A stretch of DNA of 64,000 nucleotides from Saprospiraceae bacterium UBA2365 (GTDB lineage Bacteria > Bacteroidota > Bacteroidia > Chitinophagales > Saprospiraceae): assembly GCA_002344345.1 (NCBI GenBank), contig DDTL01000179.1, positions 1 to 64,000 of the forward strand. Reading direction: 5' to 3'. Shown here piece by piece: positions 51,489 to 61,090 of this stretch. Position numbers and translations under genes: made by a program. The first letter of the stretch is position 1; the number at the start of each line of letters is the position of its first letter. The notes beneath the pieces were generated by a model, which was not told the origin of the DNA, did not search any database, and was given only the letters and a program-made list of their open reading frames with translations.

Positions 51489-51550
51489 GAGTTTGTCCCG
51501 TAAAGTCTTTGCCCCTGAATACCCTTTAAAGGGGACTTTTATTTTGATGG
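51489..51550. mobile_element. MITE-like element, left-half remnant inside the PUL
   Basis: GAGTTTGTCCCGTAAAGTC followed by AAGGGGACTTTTATTTTGATGG matches the left half of copy 1 (TCTTTGCCC, TTAAAGGGGACTTTTAATTTG). The right half is missing. It lies in the 193-bp gap between the GH30 gene (51648) and the GH5 gene (51454). Confidence 0.6.
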
Positions 51551-51647
51551 TATTTTTACAAAAACATTCTCAGATACCTCTCGGGGAAAAAATTACCTTA
51601 TCCTACAAATTCTTTTTCCAAGAATACATCATTGGATGAGGAATGTT

Positions 51648-53090
51648 CTAATTCCAGACGTATGTACCAACGGATCCTGCTTCCAGAGTGCAAACTGCCC
51701 ATTTCCCTTTATATTTGATGTTAAATGCAGCAGTACCATTGCCCTCGTTCAAGACCACCAACACTTTTTTCCCTTCCGGTGTCAAAAAAGCAACATTCGG
51801 CAAACCACCCAATAGATTGGATGATATTCTTACTGATTTTGGCGGAACAAACCTGGAAACGTGAGCAATGATAAAGTAGCTCACATTCCTGTTGAATGCA
51901 TCGGAACTGAGCACGGTAATCGCACCCTTACATGTTGAGCAGCCGCCCTCCGTGTGCGGTTTGAAATCACCATCATTTGCCAGATTCCATTCCAAAACTA
52001 CCCTACTCCAGTTTCTCAAAGAACCTATGACAACGTTTTTCAGGTGCCAGTTCAGATCACCTCCAAAGTTGCCGTTGGAAGCAGTATATTGTTCCGTAAA
52101 ATATAGCTTTTTATTGGGATAGAGATTATGAATATATGATAGCACACCGATATCTCCTCCATAAAGGTGGAAAGCGGTTCCATCAATATATTGCCTTGCA
52201 GCTGGATCATCAAGAATTTGTTTTGGGTAATCAGGGCGATCACAATTGTGATCATAAATAATTATTTTCGTATTTATGTTATTTTTAAAAAATTCCGGCC
52301 CCAAATGATCTTTTATAAATACTGCCTGATCAACTGCTGTCATATACATACTTGGGTTGTTTCCCGGGTGCAGGGGTTCATTTTGTGGCGTGACAGCATC
52401 TATCCGAATACCGTGTATTGCCATTTCCTGAATATACTTCACAAAATATCTGGCATATACATCAAAATACTGAGGCAAGAGGCTTCCTCCCTTAAAATTT
52501 TTATTGTCCTTCATCCAGACCGGAGCAGACCACGGAGTCGCCAGATAGAGTATCTCAGGATTGATCGCATGAATTTCTTTCAGCAAAGGTATAAGATCCT
52601 TCAGATCATGAGAAAGCGAAAACTTATCAAGCAACAGGTCTGTATCTCCTGTTTCCAGATCATTGTAAGTAAATGGAAAGTCATTCAGATCAGATGCTCC
52701 GATGCTGAGCCTGAGATAACTTATCCCTATTGAAAAATCTTTTTTACCGAAAAGTTCTTCCAACAATTGTTGACGATCGGCTGTATTCAATTGATTGATT
52801 ACTTTTGCACTGCCTCCGGTAAGTGTATAACCAAATCCGTCTATTGATTGAAATTCAACAGCAGAATCGACTTCAATGAATTCATAGAAATTGGATGGAG
52901 AGTTAAAACTGTATTTCATTTCCTGTTTTTGCAATAATTGAAGACCGTCTTTGGTGGTGAGCCAACAGTCAATTTCTGATTGAATGATTGTATCCTGTGG
53001 ATCAGGATCCGGATTTACCGCAGGTTCATTACAATTCAAAATCGAAAAGTAAAATATAATTAAAAATGATATCGACATATATCTACCCAT
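51648..53090 (-). CDS. GH30-family glucanase, lipoprotein (first GH30 of the locus)
   Basis: The 480-residue protein has a lipoprotein signal (lipobox SILNC, Cys20). An Asn/Pro/Asp linker follows (NPDPDPQD). GH30 motifs are FQSIDGFGYTLTGGSAKVI near residue 80, LRLSIGASDLND, and ATPWSAPVWMKDN. The acid/base Glu is E238 in TPQNEPLHPG and the nucleophile is E333 in LYFTEQYTAS. The family often cleaves beta-1,6-glucosidic linkages. It lies 43 bp downstream of GH16 and is on the same transcript. It is closer to the 5' end of the locus than the second GH30, and the two may differ in endo or exo action; this cannot be read from sequence. Confidence 0.92.
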   Translation of the reverse strand: MGRYMSISFLIIFYFSILNCNEPAVNPDPDPQDTIIQSEIDCWLTTKDGLQLLQKQEMKYSFNSPSNFYEFIEVDSAVEFQSIDGFGYTLTGGSAKVINQLNTADRQQLLEELFGKKDFSIGISYLRLSIGASDLNDFPFTYNDLETGDTDLLLDKFSLSHDLKDLIPLLKEIHAINPEILYLATPWSAPVWMKDNKNFKGGSLLPQYFDVYARYFVKYIQEMAIHGIRIDAVTPQNEPLHPGNNPSMYMTAVDQAVFIKDHLGPEFFKNNINTKIIIYDHNCDRPDYPKQILDDPAARQYIDGTAFHLYGGDIGVLSYIHNLYPNKKLYFTEQYTASNGNFGGDLNWHLKNVVIGSLRNWSRVVLEWNLANDGDFKPHTEGGCSTCKGAITVLSSDAFNRNVSYFIIAHVSRFVPPKSVRISSNLLGGLPNVAFLTPEGKKVLVVLNEGNGTAAFNIKYKGKWAVCTLEAGSVGTYVWN

Positions 53091-53133
53091 TATTGGTTGT
53101 CATTTAATCAACTGCCAAATATAAACTGTCTGA

Positions 53134-54207
53134 TTATTGATAAACCCTCACATAATCTATCTCAAAAACAGATTGCTCAAATGACGGCTCTATGGTTCCC
53201 CCAAAATTTCCTCCCATAGCACAATTCATGATAATAAAATAGGGTTGATTAAAGGGTAAGGAAGCTGCATTGGCAAAAGTGTAATATAGCTGATCATCCA
53301 CAAAAAACCTAATGTAATCTGCTGACCAGTCAACTTTATATACATGAAATTCCTTGGTAACATTCTCAATCATGACGGTACCTCCGTCGGGATTGCTGCC
53401 ACTATGACCAGGATGATGCACCGTTCCGTAAATTTTATTTAGTTGATTTCCAACATGTTCCATCACATCTATTTCTCCGCATGCTGGCCAACCCACACTT
53501 CCGATATTGTTACCCAACATCCAAAGTGCCGGCCAAGTGCCTTTTCCTTCCGGCAATTTTGCCCTGAATTCAATGATCCCATACTTAAATGTGAAAAAAT
53601 CTCTGGAGATCATCCGGGCTGAAGTGTATCCAAATCCCTGAAAGTTTTCTTTTAAAGTTTTTATTTTTAAAACGCCATTTTCTACAATGGCATTAACTGG
53701 CCTCGAAGTGTAATACTGTTTTTCATTGTTTCCCCATCCGTTTGATCCATTACCAATCTCAAAAGACCATTTTTTATTATCCGGGGTACCGTTGTATTCA
53801 AATTCATCAGACCAAAGCAAAGCTGCTTTTACATAAACCGTTATCATCATTGATTCAGAAACGAATTTAGTCCCATTATATGCAGAAACCACTACTTTAT
53901 AATCAGTTGTCCCTATTTTCTTGCATTTATAATCAAAAACGCCAGTATTTGACTCAATCAACTCCTGATCGATCAATATCTTATAGTTTTTGACATGGTC
54001 AGCAGATAATTTAAATGAAATAATTCCGCTTCCGTCCCCGCATGGGAGATCTGCCGATTTACCAGCTAAATCAAAATTTATTTTCAGATTGGATGGAATC
54101 AATGTGTTATCATCACCTTCCGCAGGATCTGTACATGAAAATGAATAAATTGAAAAAAAAATGATGAATGCAAGAAAGCTTTTGGAAAAAATTCGGAAAT
54201 TATTCAT
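53134..54207 (-). CDS. GH16-family laminarinase-like glucanase with PKD-like domain, lipoprotein
   Basis: The 357-residue lipoprotein (lipobox YSFSC, Cys25) has a PKD/Ig-like domain at about 40-127. The GH16 domain starts at LLWSDEFEYNG and holds the catalytic motif EIDVMEH, with nucleophile E245, D247 and acid/base E250. GTWPALWMLG and HVYKVDWSADYIRFFVDD complete the fold. The extra Met in EIDVMEH marks the laminarinase-like (GH16_3) type that cleaves beta-1,3 or mixed-linkage glucans. It is the first enzyme after the two surface lipoproteins, and a strong hairpin lies between them (54254-54285). The substrate is inferred from family. Confidence 0.93.
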   Translation of the reverse strand: MNNFRIFSKSFLAFIIFFSIYSFSCTDPAEGDDNTLIPSNLKINFDLAGKSADLPCGDGSGIISFKLSADHVKNYKILIDQELIESNTGVFDYKCKKIGTTDYKVVVSAYNGTKFVSESMMITVYVKAALLWSDEFEYNGTPDNKKWSFEIGNGSNGWGNNEKQYYTSRPVNAIVENGVLKIKTLKENFQGFGYTSARMISRDFFTFKYGIIEFRAKLPEGKGTWPALWMLGNNIGSVGWPACGEIDVMEHVGNQLNKIYGTVHHPGHSGSNPDGGTVMIENVTKEFHVYKVDWSADYIRFFVDDQLYYTFANAASLPFNQPYFIIMNCAMGGNFGGTIEPSFEQSVFEIDYVRVYQ

Positions 54208-54253
54208 TTATAAAAATTATGGGGGTATAAATATCTTTTTTTATCAATAAGTA

Positions 54254-54285
54254 AATCCAGGCACTCCGATTGAAGTGCCTGGATT
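54254..54285 (-). terminator. Perfect 12-bp hairpin between the surface lipoprotein and GH16 genes
   Basis: AATCCAGGCACT (54254-54265) and AGTGCCTGGATT (54274-54285) are perfect inverted copies around an 8-nt loop. It lies 20 bp past the stop of the lipoprotein gene and 46 bp before the GH16 start. There is no uninterrupted T-run straight after it on the minus strand, so it is more likely to be a partial terminator or an mRNA-stability element than a full terminator. Confidence 0.55.
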
Positions 54286-54304
54286 CTGTTCTCAACTTGT
54301 ATTA

Positions 54305-55225
54305 CTATTGTTTTGGTACCATCGTAAGATACCATGCATTTCCTGTTTCAGTACCCTGTACTCTAAGTTTCATGACATTTGCATCGATCGATAAAATCTC
54401 ATATTCATCCAGCAAAGCTCCGTATCCGATATAAATATCTTTGCCGCCAAGTTTTATAATGGTATTCGTTGAACCACTATTGGTTGCGCTTGTGGGAATG
54501 AATGCAAAGCTATTCGTTCCTCCGTTATAGGCATAACAACCTTCATCTCCTGATGCCGGAATGCCGGGCAGATTGGTCAATGCACCAGTTTTGGTGAATG
54601 CACCATCCGGATTGTCTACCAGCAGACTAAAATTACTTCCTGATTTAATAAATGTAAATGTTGAAGTGTAGAAACAATTGCAACAGCCAACTTTTTCATT
54701 TACGCCTGCCTGCCACCAAACAGGCTCTCTGTTATCCCATGGGCCAACTCCAAAATGGCCAAAAACACTCTTATCAACTATCCAGGTTTTAGAAGCATTA
54801 TTGGTGAGATTGGTGACCAGTGCAGCAGCTGGCTGAAAATCACTTTTAACAGTGATAGCTTTAGTTGCGACAGTAGAAGTACCTCCTGCTCCATAAGCGA
54901 TGACTGTAATGTTGTAGGTATTTGTACCAAGAGAAGTGTACTTTTTGGTCACTGTTCCTTTCTCCAGCGGCACAAAGTTTGGATTAGGAGTATTACCAAA
55001 ATCAATTTTGAATGCCAGAGCATCTTTAGCAGATGCGGTTATGGTTACATCACCAGATCCGTCACCGTTAGGATTCTGAGCATTCTGCCCGGCAATAGTC
55101 GTTGTAATGGTCAGTTCGGAAGGTGCTTTCAGATCACCCAGGCTGTATTCTTCTTTTTCACAGGAAAGAAAGCAAATGCTTAATACTGGAAAAAGGAATA
55201 ATATTAATTTAAATTTTGTCCTCAT
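54305..55225 (-). CDS. PUL surface lipoprotein with PKD-like domain (likely glycan-binding)
   Basis: The 306-residue lipoprotein (lipobox FLSC, Cys22) has an Ig/PKD-like module at about 32-125 (NGDGSGDVTITASAKDALAF, IDFGNTPNPNF). A C-terminal domain of about 170 residues starts at ASKTWIVDKSVFGHFGVGPW and has VGCCNCFYTSTFTF and a Cys-rich loop. This kind of C-terminal domain occurs in PUL lipoproteins of uncertain role. Placement directly after another surface lipoprotein and susCD suggests a second glycan-binding protein; no catalytic motif is visible. It shares its PKD fold with the GH16 protein downstream. Confidence 0.78.
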   Translation of the reverse strand: MRTKFKLILFLFPVLSICFLSCEKEEYSLGDLKAPSELTITTTIAGQNAQNPNGDGSGDVTITASAKDALAFKIDFGNTPNPNFVPLEKGTVTKKYTSLGTNTYNITVIAYGAGGTSTVATKAITVKSDFQPAAALVTNLTNNASKTWIVDKSVFGHFGVGPWDNREPVWWQAGVNEKVGCCNCFYTSTFTFIKSGSNFSLLVDNPDGAFTKTGALTNLPGIPASGDEGCYAYNGGTNSFAFIPTSATNSGSTNTIIKLGGKDIYIGYGALLDEYEILSIDANVMKLRVQGTETGNAWYLTMVPKQ

Positions 55226-55250
55226 ATTAATTCAATTTTATTGAATGAAA

Positions 55251-56366
55251 TTAATTAGATTGGGAGATGTTGTCTAAATAAATGACTTCTCCTTCTCCGT
55301 TAGCTACATCATTATACCTGAAAACCAATTGTTTGAAGGTCGTTCCTGCAGGAATTCCCAGTGCCCCAAAATCAAAAACCAATTCTTCCCATTCATTTGC
55401 TTTTGTGTTGGCAACTTTCAATATTTGATTAGCAACCCCATTACTGCCCTGTTCCAGTTCAACATTGACCGCCTTCCCTATTTCTGTTGAATAGATATGC
55501 ACCAGGATCTTTGAACCATCATCAATATTGATTGGAACTCCGTTTGGCAGACTGAGTGGAGTCCATGTTCCACCCCAACCGGGTGCGTTGACTGCTTTGG
55601 TATACTTTCTGACTGTTGCAGATGTATTGATGCCCCCTGGAAATGGGTTAGCAACCTGCCCGACGCTGACATCGCCAAAAGTTCCGCCAATATTATAGTT
55701 CTGTATCGGACTTTCATAGGTAATTGGCAGTGAAAAAGGTGCAAATACTATGATCGGATAAGTGACTGTGGTTTTTGCAGCGCCACCGCTCAATGCAATA
55801 ACCGTTAAGGTGTATACACCAGGTGAATAAGTATGAGGAGCAACTGAAAAAGTACCACCTAAAGTTCCTTCCATATTCACAGGCACCTCATTAGCACCTC
55901 CATCTCCCCAAAGAACCTGGAAACCATTAGCATAATCTGCTTTTGCGGTCAGCACCATTGTGGTACCTTCGAAATTCCAGGTAGCTGATACATTTTCAGG
56001 TGCAACATAAGTCATTTGCAATGGGTAAGTTTTGACTGTTTCTTTACCTGCCAGATCAAAATAATTGACAGTCACGGTATAATTACCTTCAGGATAATTG
56101 TGGGAAGCGCTCAATCCTGCTTTTAAAGTAACCGGATTTGAGCTTCCATGTCCAAAACTAACTTTTGAATAGGTAATTCCTTCTCCGACAGGTTTGATAG
56201 TAACTAATCCTGAATTGTCCCTGGTGATGGTAAAAATACCATCATGTGCAGCAGAACCAATGCTGTCCAAAAAGGAAAGATCGTCATCAATACCATCCGG
56301 AATAGTACAGCTCCATGTCAGAAAAAGCATTAAAATCAAACTTAAAATAAATATTCTATTTTTCAT
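55251..56366 (-). CDS. PUL surface glycan-binding lipoprotein with PKD domains
   Basis: The 371-residue lipoprotein (lipobox TWSC, Cys20) has two PKD/Ig-like modules at about 35-125 and 128-220 (YPEGNYTVTVNYFDLAG, GDGGANEVPVN, HTYSPGVYTLTVIA). A C-terminal module follows (about 230-371) with GGINTSATVRKYTKAVNAPG and FKQLVFRYNDVANGEGEVIY, resembling a carbohydrate-binding jelly roll. Position directly after susD is that of SusE-like surface glycan-binding proteins, which hold the polysaccharide for SusC. The gap to susD is 19 bp and to the next lipoprotein 25 bp, so the genes form one operon. Confidence 0.82.
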   Translation of the reverse strand: MKNRIFILSLILMLFLTWSCTIPDGIDDDLSFLDSIGSAAHDGIFTITRDNSGLVTIKPVGEGITYSKVSFGHGSSNPVTLKAGLSASHNYPEGNYTVTVNYFDLAGKETVKTYPLQMTYVAPENVSATWNFEGTTMVLTAKADYANGFQVLWGDGGANEVPVNMEGTLGGTFSVAPHTYSPGVYTLTVIALSGGAAKTTVTYPIIVFAPFSLPITYESPIQNYNIGGTFGDVSVGQVANPFPGGINTSATVRKYTKAVNAPGWGGTWTPLSLPNGVPINIDDGSKILVHIYSTEIGKAVNVELEQGSNGVANQILKVANTKANEWEELVFDFGALGIPAGTTFKQLVFRYNDVANGEGEVIYLDNISQSN

Positions 56367-56385
56367 AATTCAATCTGTTTATGGA

Positions 56386-57894
56386 TTAATTGTAGTTTGG
56401 ATTTTGCACCAATTTAGTATTTTCTAACTCTTTGTACGGAATCGGAAAGATTTCATTTTTGCCGGCAACAAATCCCCTTGGACCTAGTTTTGCACTGGCA
56501 TCACCCCAACGAACCAGGTCAAAAAACCTGAATCCTTCTCCGGCTAATTCTCTCCTGCGTTCAGCTTTGATGGCTTCCATTGAAACGGGCACTGAAGGTA
56601 AACCCACCCGGACCCTTACTGCATCCAGTAAGGCCTGAGCTCTGGCGCCGCTTGCACCTAATGCTTCTGCTTCCATCAAATATGTATCAGCGAGGCGAAT
56701 GATATAGGTATTTTGTTTGTAATTTAATACAGCATCTCCGGTACCCGTAGAGACATCAGAAATTCTGGGGGTAAATTTATTCAGAAAATACCCGGTATTT
56801 TGATATCCTTCAGTATAATTCACCTTTCCAGCTTCTTTCATTGATTTGATATCCAGTACAGTAGATTCAAAACGCGGATCATCTTTCATAAAATCGTATA
56901 AATCCTGTGTGATTACGTTAAAACTCCATCCTGAAGGTAAATCAGGAGCATCAGCACCTATTTTAACATAACCTCTTGGACCAACCATGACATTTACGGT
57001 ATTTCCCTCATCAGCACTGCTTCCCCAGTTGCCCCAGTATGAACTTCCAACACTTGAATGACTGGTTTCCAGAATGGATTCAGCATTGAATCTATTAGCA
57101 ACGACCCATAAGTCATTAAAATTCGAAAGTAATTTATTTCCATACTGATTTGTTTGACCCGGTGTGCCATTTACCTCAGCAAATTGGGCAGCAGCCAAAC
57201 TTTTCTTACCATCATACAAATATACTTTTCCAAGTAAAGCCTGTGCAGCGCCTTTATTCAGCCTGCCCTTTTCAGCAGCAGGTACTGTTGCGGGCAGATC
57301 AGGAATTGCTTCATTCAAATCTTTTACGATCTGAACATAAACATCTGCAGGATCAGCCTGAACCTGTTCATACATATTGGCAGGAGTCAATGGCTCCAGT
57401 ATCAAAGGAATGTTTTTGAACATGATCACCAGGTTAAAATAATAAAGAGCTCTCAAAGCTTTGGTTTCAGCAACAAATCGTGTTTTAAGTGCTTCATCCA
57501 TAGGAACATCAGGCAATTTTTGAAGGAGTACATTTGCTCTGAAAATACCCTGATAATAGTCATTCCAAAAACTGGGAGGAATGGTATTGCTGTTTTGTGT
57601 ATAATTTGAGAATGACTGAATTCCCACACCGTCTGTTGCACCACCACCACCTGCATAATGGTCATCAGAACCAGCATTCATCATTGTGATCATGTTCTCA
57701 AATCCTCCTGAATTTTTCCTCAGAAGATCATATACAGAAATCAGACCGGCAAAAGCCTCATCCTGATTTTGGTAATAGGCACTTTCCAACGGCTTACCCT
57801 CAGGTTGGACTTCCAGAAAATCATCGCTGCAGGATGAGATCATAGAAATAAAGAAAGCACCGATTAATAATGTTATATAAATATTTTTGTTCAT
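56386..57894 (-). CDS. susD: SusD/RagB-family outer-membrane glycan-binding lipoprotein
   Basis: SusD proteins form the lid over the SusC transporter and bind the oligosaccharide outside the cell. The 502-residue product has a lipobox ending ISSC (Cys22) followed by SDDFLEVQPEGKP. The N-terminal TPR-like helical part runs through AKTRFVAETKALRALYYFNL-type sequence (TRFVAETKALRALYYFNLV). The C-terminal half ends with the family signature AIKAERRRELAGEGFRFFDL and VRWGDAS, then ELENTKLVQNPNY. Its ATG is 6 bp after the susC stop, the usual spacing for this pair. Confidence 0.95.
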   Translation of the reverse strand: MNKNIYITLLIGAFFISMISSCSDDFLEVQPEGKPLESAYYQNQDEAFAGLISVYDLLRKNSGGFENMITMMNAGSDDHYAGGGGATDGVGIQSFSNYTQNSNTIPPSFWNDYYQGIFRANVLLQKLPDVPMDEALKTRFVAETKALRALYYFNLVIMFKNIPLILEPLTPANMYEQVQADPADVYVQIVKDLNEAIPDLPATVPAAEKGRLNKGAAQALLGKVYLYDGKKSLAAAQFAEVNGTPGQTNQYGNKLLSNFNDLWVVANRFNAESILETSHSSVGSSYWGNWGSSADEGNTVNVMVGPRGYVKIGADAPDLPSGWSFNVITQDLYDFMKDDPRFESTVLDIKSMKEAGKVNYTEGYQNTGYFLNKFTPRISDVSTGTGDAVLNYKQNTYIIRLADTYLMEAEALGASGARAQALLDAVRVRVGLPSVPVSMEAIKAERRRELAGEGFRFFDLVRWGDASAKLGPRGFVAGKNEIFPIPYKELENTKLVQNPNYN

Positions 57895-57900
57895 ATCTTC

Positions 57901-60900
57901 CTATTTAAATTGTACATTAATACCAACATTATAAGATTTAGCCTGAGGATAATAACCCTTATCGATACCGGATACATCTCCGCCAATTTCAGGATCATAC
58001 CCTGTGTATTCTGTCCATGTAAATATATTTTCAGCACTCAGATACAATCTGATCTTATCAATACCAAGCTTACTTGAAACTCCTTTTGGCAAAGTATAAC
58101 CCAATTGGATCAGTTTCAATCTTAAAAAGTCACCATTCTGTAAATAGAAATCTGACATTTTGCCGAAATTTCCATTTTCATCCAGATTCGTAAGCCTTGG
58201 ATAATCATCTGAAGTGCCTTCTCCATGCCAACGGGACAAAGCTTCCGTCTGGTAATTGCTGTTCAGAATGTCCAGCCTCCTGAGTCCCTGGAAGATTTTA
58301 TTTCCTGCCATTCCCTGTGCGAAAATCAACAGATCCAATCCTTTATAATCAGCGTTGAGTGTCAGGCCAAATGTGTATTTCGGAATGGGATTGCCAAGAA
58401 ATACTTTGTCCTCATCCGTGATGGTACCATCTTCATTAGAATCAACCCATTTGAAATCACCAGGTTTTGCATTCGGCTGGATCAATGTTCCTTCAGCATT
58501 TTTATAGGCATTGATTTCATCATAATTCTGGAAAATTCCATCGGTCTGGTATCCGTAGAATGCATTATATGGCTGACCTACCTGTGTTCTGGTTACTGGT
58601 CCCATAGATTGAAATCCTGCTGTCTGTGTGGTGATGAAGTCAATTCCATTTCCTAAGAAAGTCACCTCATTGTTCAAAGTTGAGAAGTTTCCACTTGCAT
58701 TGAAATTCAACTGATTAAACCTTTTCCTGTAACTGAGTTCCAATTCAATACCTGTATTTTTCATATCTGCTACGTTTGCAAATGGATTTCCTGCCGAACC
58801 AACATAACCCGGTAATACTACTTCCTGGAGAATACCTATGGTCGTTTTTTGGTACCAGTCGAAGGTGAATTTCATATCTTCGAAAAGTCTGGCTTCAAAT
58901 CCAACGTTTGTTTGCCTTGTTTCTTCCCATTTCAGGTCAGGGTTGGACGGAGCATCCGGGCTGGAACCTGAATAAATGATCAGGCCTTCAGGTCCAAATG
59001 TATAGTTCCTTCCCCCACCAATGGTTGATAGATATGAAAATTTCCTGAATCTGTCATTTCCAGTTGCGCCGTATCCTCCTCTGAATTTCAAAAAGTTGAT
59101 CACAACATTATCAACCCAGAATTTCTCTTCAGAAACAACCCATCCGAGTGAAAATGAAGGGAAAATACCGTATTTATTGTTGGCTCCAAAATTGGTTGAA
59201 CCGTCTCTCCTGATAATACCTGTAAACAGATATTTTTCACTGAAATTGTAATTAACCCTTGCAAACAAACTACTAACTCTGTGTGGTTCTGAAGTATAAG
59301 CATAACCTGTTTTATCAGATGCAGGTATATCATAGTTGAACGAAGCCTGTTTGTAATCATTGGTTGGTAATCCTGAATGTACTACCGTCAAACCTACTGG
59401 ATTATCGTCCTGATAGGCACCCTGACCAAGCAGGATATTGACATCATGTCCGTTGAAGTTGTTGCCATAAGTAATGGTATTCTCAACGTTCCATGCAAAT
59501 AGTTTATTTGAACTCCTGGACATATTGTTTTTCAGGTTGGCATAAGTTGCATTCAGATAAAATTCAGGATAAAAACCTTCACCTCCCCAAAATGCCATTT
59601 TACCACCTACTGAAGACTTTACTTTCAAATTTTTCAGTATGTTCGCTTCAAGAAAAGCATTCCCAACAAAATCATCACCTACGCCATATTGGCCTAACCG
59701 CGTTTTTGCATAGGCCAATGGGTTGGACATTTCCTGTCCGACTGTGGTTGGAATACCTACAGATATCCCATATGGCTGGCCGTTTTCATCACGGAAAGCA
59801 GTTTCGGGATAATAACTAGTATTATTAGCTCTTACAGGATCTGTTTCCACCAAAGGTGTAATTGGATCCAGATTGATGGCAGAGCTCAAAGGTCCACCAT
59901 ATTCACTGTTGGTATTTCCGATACCAACAGATTTTTGATGGCTGTAGCCCAAAGATTGTCCCACTGTAAAAATTTTAGACAATTTGTGAGTTGAATTCAA
60001 TCTGAAATTCCTTTTACTGTAATTGGAGATTTCAGGCATTACGATTCCTTCAATATCCTGAGTTCCGAATGACAAATAAAAATTGGAAATATTGTTACCT
60101 CCACTGATATTTATCTCATGAGTACTCTTGGGCGCTCTGTCACTAAATATTGCTTTCTGCCAGTCAGTTCCGGTTCCTAAAGCCGATAAATCAGTATACA
60201 ACACATCCCCTCCTGCATTGATGGATTTTTCATTCATCAACGCAGCATATTGGGTTGCATTAAGCAACTTTAAAGTATTTGCGGGAGCGGAAACACCATA
60301 CGTACCACTGTAACCAACATTTATTTTACCTTCTTTACCCTTTTTTGTTGTAACCAATATCACACCTGAAGCAGATCTGGCACCATAAATAGCCAGAGAC
60401 GCTGCATCCTTCAACACCTCAATAGATTCAATGTCGGATTGGTTAAGGAAACCGATGTCATCATTGATAACGACACCGTCAACAACCCACAGTGGATTGT
60501 TTCCGCCGTATCCGTTGAAAGAAGTGATACCTCTTACCCTGATAGTAGATGAAGATCCGGGCTGACCGGCATTTGCTGCGATGTAAACCCCGGAGGTCCT
60601 ACCCTGAAGGACATGTTCCACCCTTCCGATATTAGGCAGGTTTTCAATATCCTGAGCCTTAATGCTGGAAATAGCTCCGGTAACAACACTTTTCTTTTGA
60701 GTACCGTAACCTACCACAACAACTTCCTCCAAAGTTGTTTTTTCAACTTCAAGGGAAATTGAAAGTGAATTTGATGTGATCTGTACTTCTTTTGTTACAT
60801 ACCCCAGATAACTAACAATAAGTACATCATAACCCTCAGGCACTTTGAGACTGAATTTCCCATCCACATCAGTTGATGTGCCTTCTGAAGTCCCTTTTAA

Positions 60901-61050
60901 AAGCACATTCGCCCCGATCAACAGTTCTCCATCACCTGTCACCACGCCGGATACAAGCCGTTGAGCATGCATGGAGCCCACCAAGATGAAAAATGCCAGT
61001 AAAAAGAAGAGTAATTTACTAAATCTCTTTAGAAATTGCATTTTGTACAT
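57901..61050 (-). CDS. susC: SusC/RagA-family TonB-dependent transporter
   Basis: This 1049-residue outer-membrane porin imports oligosaccharides with TonB energy. After the signal peptide (FLLAFFILVGSMHAQ) comes a carboxypeptidase-regulatory-like domain at about 30-110 (VSGVVTGDGELLIGANVLL). The TonB-box region VVVGYGTQKK and the plug (IKAQDIENLPNIGRVEHVLQ) follow. The SusC signature DAASLAIYGARSASGVILVT lies at about 210-230. The barrel ends YNVGINVQFK. The annotated start (MYKMQFLKRF) has an alternative Met three codons later. The 269-bp upstream gap carries a repeated TTGCAAATTAA motif likely bound by the regulator. Confidence 0.96.
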   Translation of the reverse strand: MYKMQFLKRFSKLLFFLLAFFILVGSMHAQRLVSGVVTGDGELLIGANVLLKGTSEGTSTDVDGKFSLKVPEGYDVLIVSYLGYVTKEVQITSNSLSISLEVEKTTLEEVVVVGYGTQKKSVVTGAISSIKAQDIENLPNIGRVEHVLQGRTSGVYIAANAGQPGSSSTIRVRGITSFNGYGGNNPLWVVDGVVINDDIGFLNQSDIESIEVLKDAASLAIYGARSASGVILVTTKKGKEGKINVGYSGTYGVSAPANTLKLLNATQYAALMNEKSINAGGDVLYTDLSALGTGTDWQKAIFSDRAPKSTHEINISGGNNISNFYLSFGTQDIEGIVMPEISNYSKRNFRLNSTHKLSKIFTVGQSLGYSHQKSVGIGNTNSEYGGPLSSAINLDPITPLVETDPVRANNTSYYPETAFRDENGQPYGISVGIPTTVGQEMSNPLAYAKTRLGQYGVGDDFVGNAFLEANILKNLKVKSSVGGKMAFWGGEGFYPEFYLNATYANLKNNMSRSSNKLFAWNVENTITYGNNFNGHDVNILLGQGAYQDDNPVGLTVVHSGLPTNDYKQASFNYDIPASDKTGYAYTSEPHRVSSLFARVNYNFSEKYLFTGIIRRDGSTNFGANNKYGIFPSFSLGWVVSEEKFWVDNVVINFLKFRGGYGATGNDRFRKFSYLSTIGGGRNYTFGPEGLIIYSGSSPDAPSNPDLKWEETRQTNVGFEARLFEDMKFTFDWYQKTTIGILQEVVLPGYVGSAGNPFANVADMKNTGIELELSYRKRFNQLNFNASGNFSTLNNEVTFLGNGIDFITTQTAGFQSMGPVTRTQVGQPYNAFYGYQTDGIFQNYDEINAYKNAEGTLIQPNAKPGDFKWVDSNEDGTITDEDKVFLGNPIPKYTFGLTLNADYKGLDLLIFAQGMAGNKIFQGLRRLDILNSNYQTEALSRWHGEGTSDDYPRLTNLDENGNFGKMSDFYLQNGDFLRLKLIQLGYTLPKGVSSKLGIDKIRLYLSAENIFTWTEYTGYDPEIGGDVSGIDKGYYPQAKSYNVGINVQFK

Positions 61051-61090
61051 AGTCTTTCATTTTTTGTTAAAAATTGATTCATACACTACA

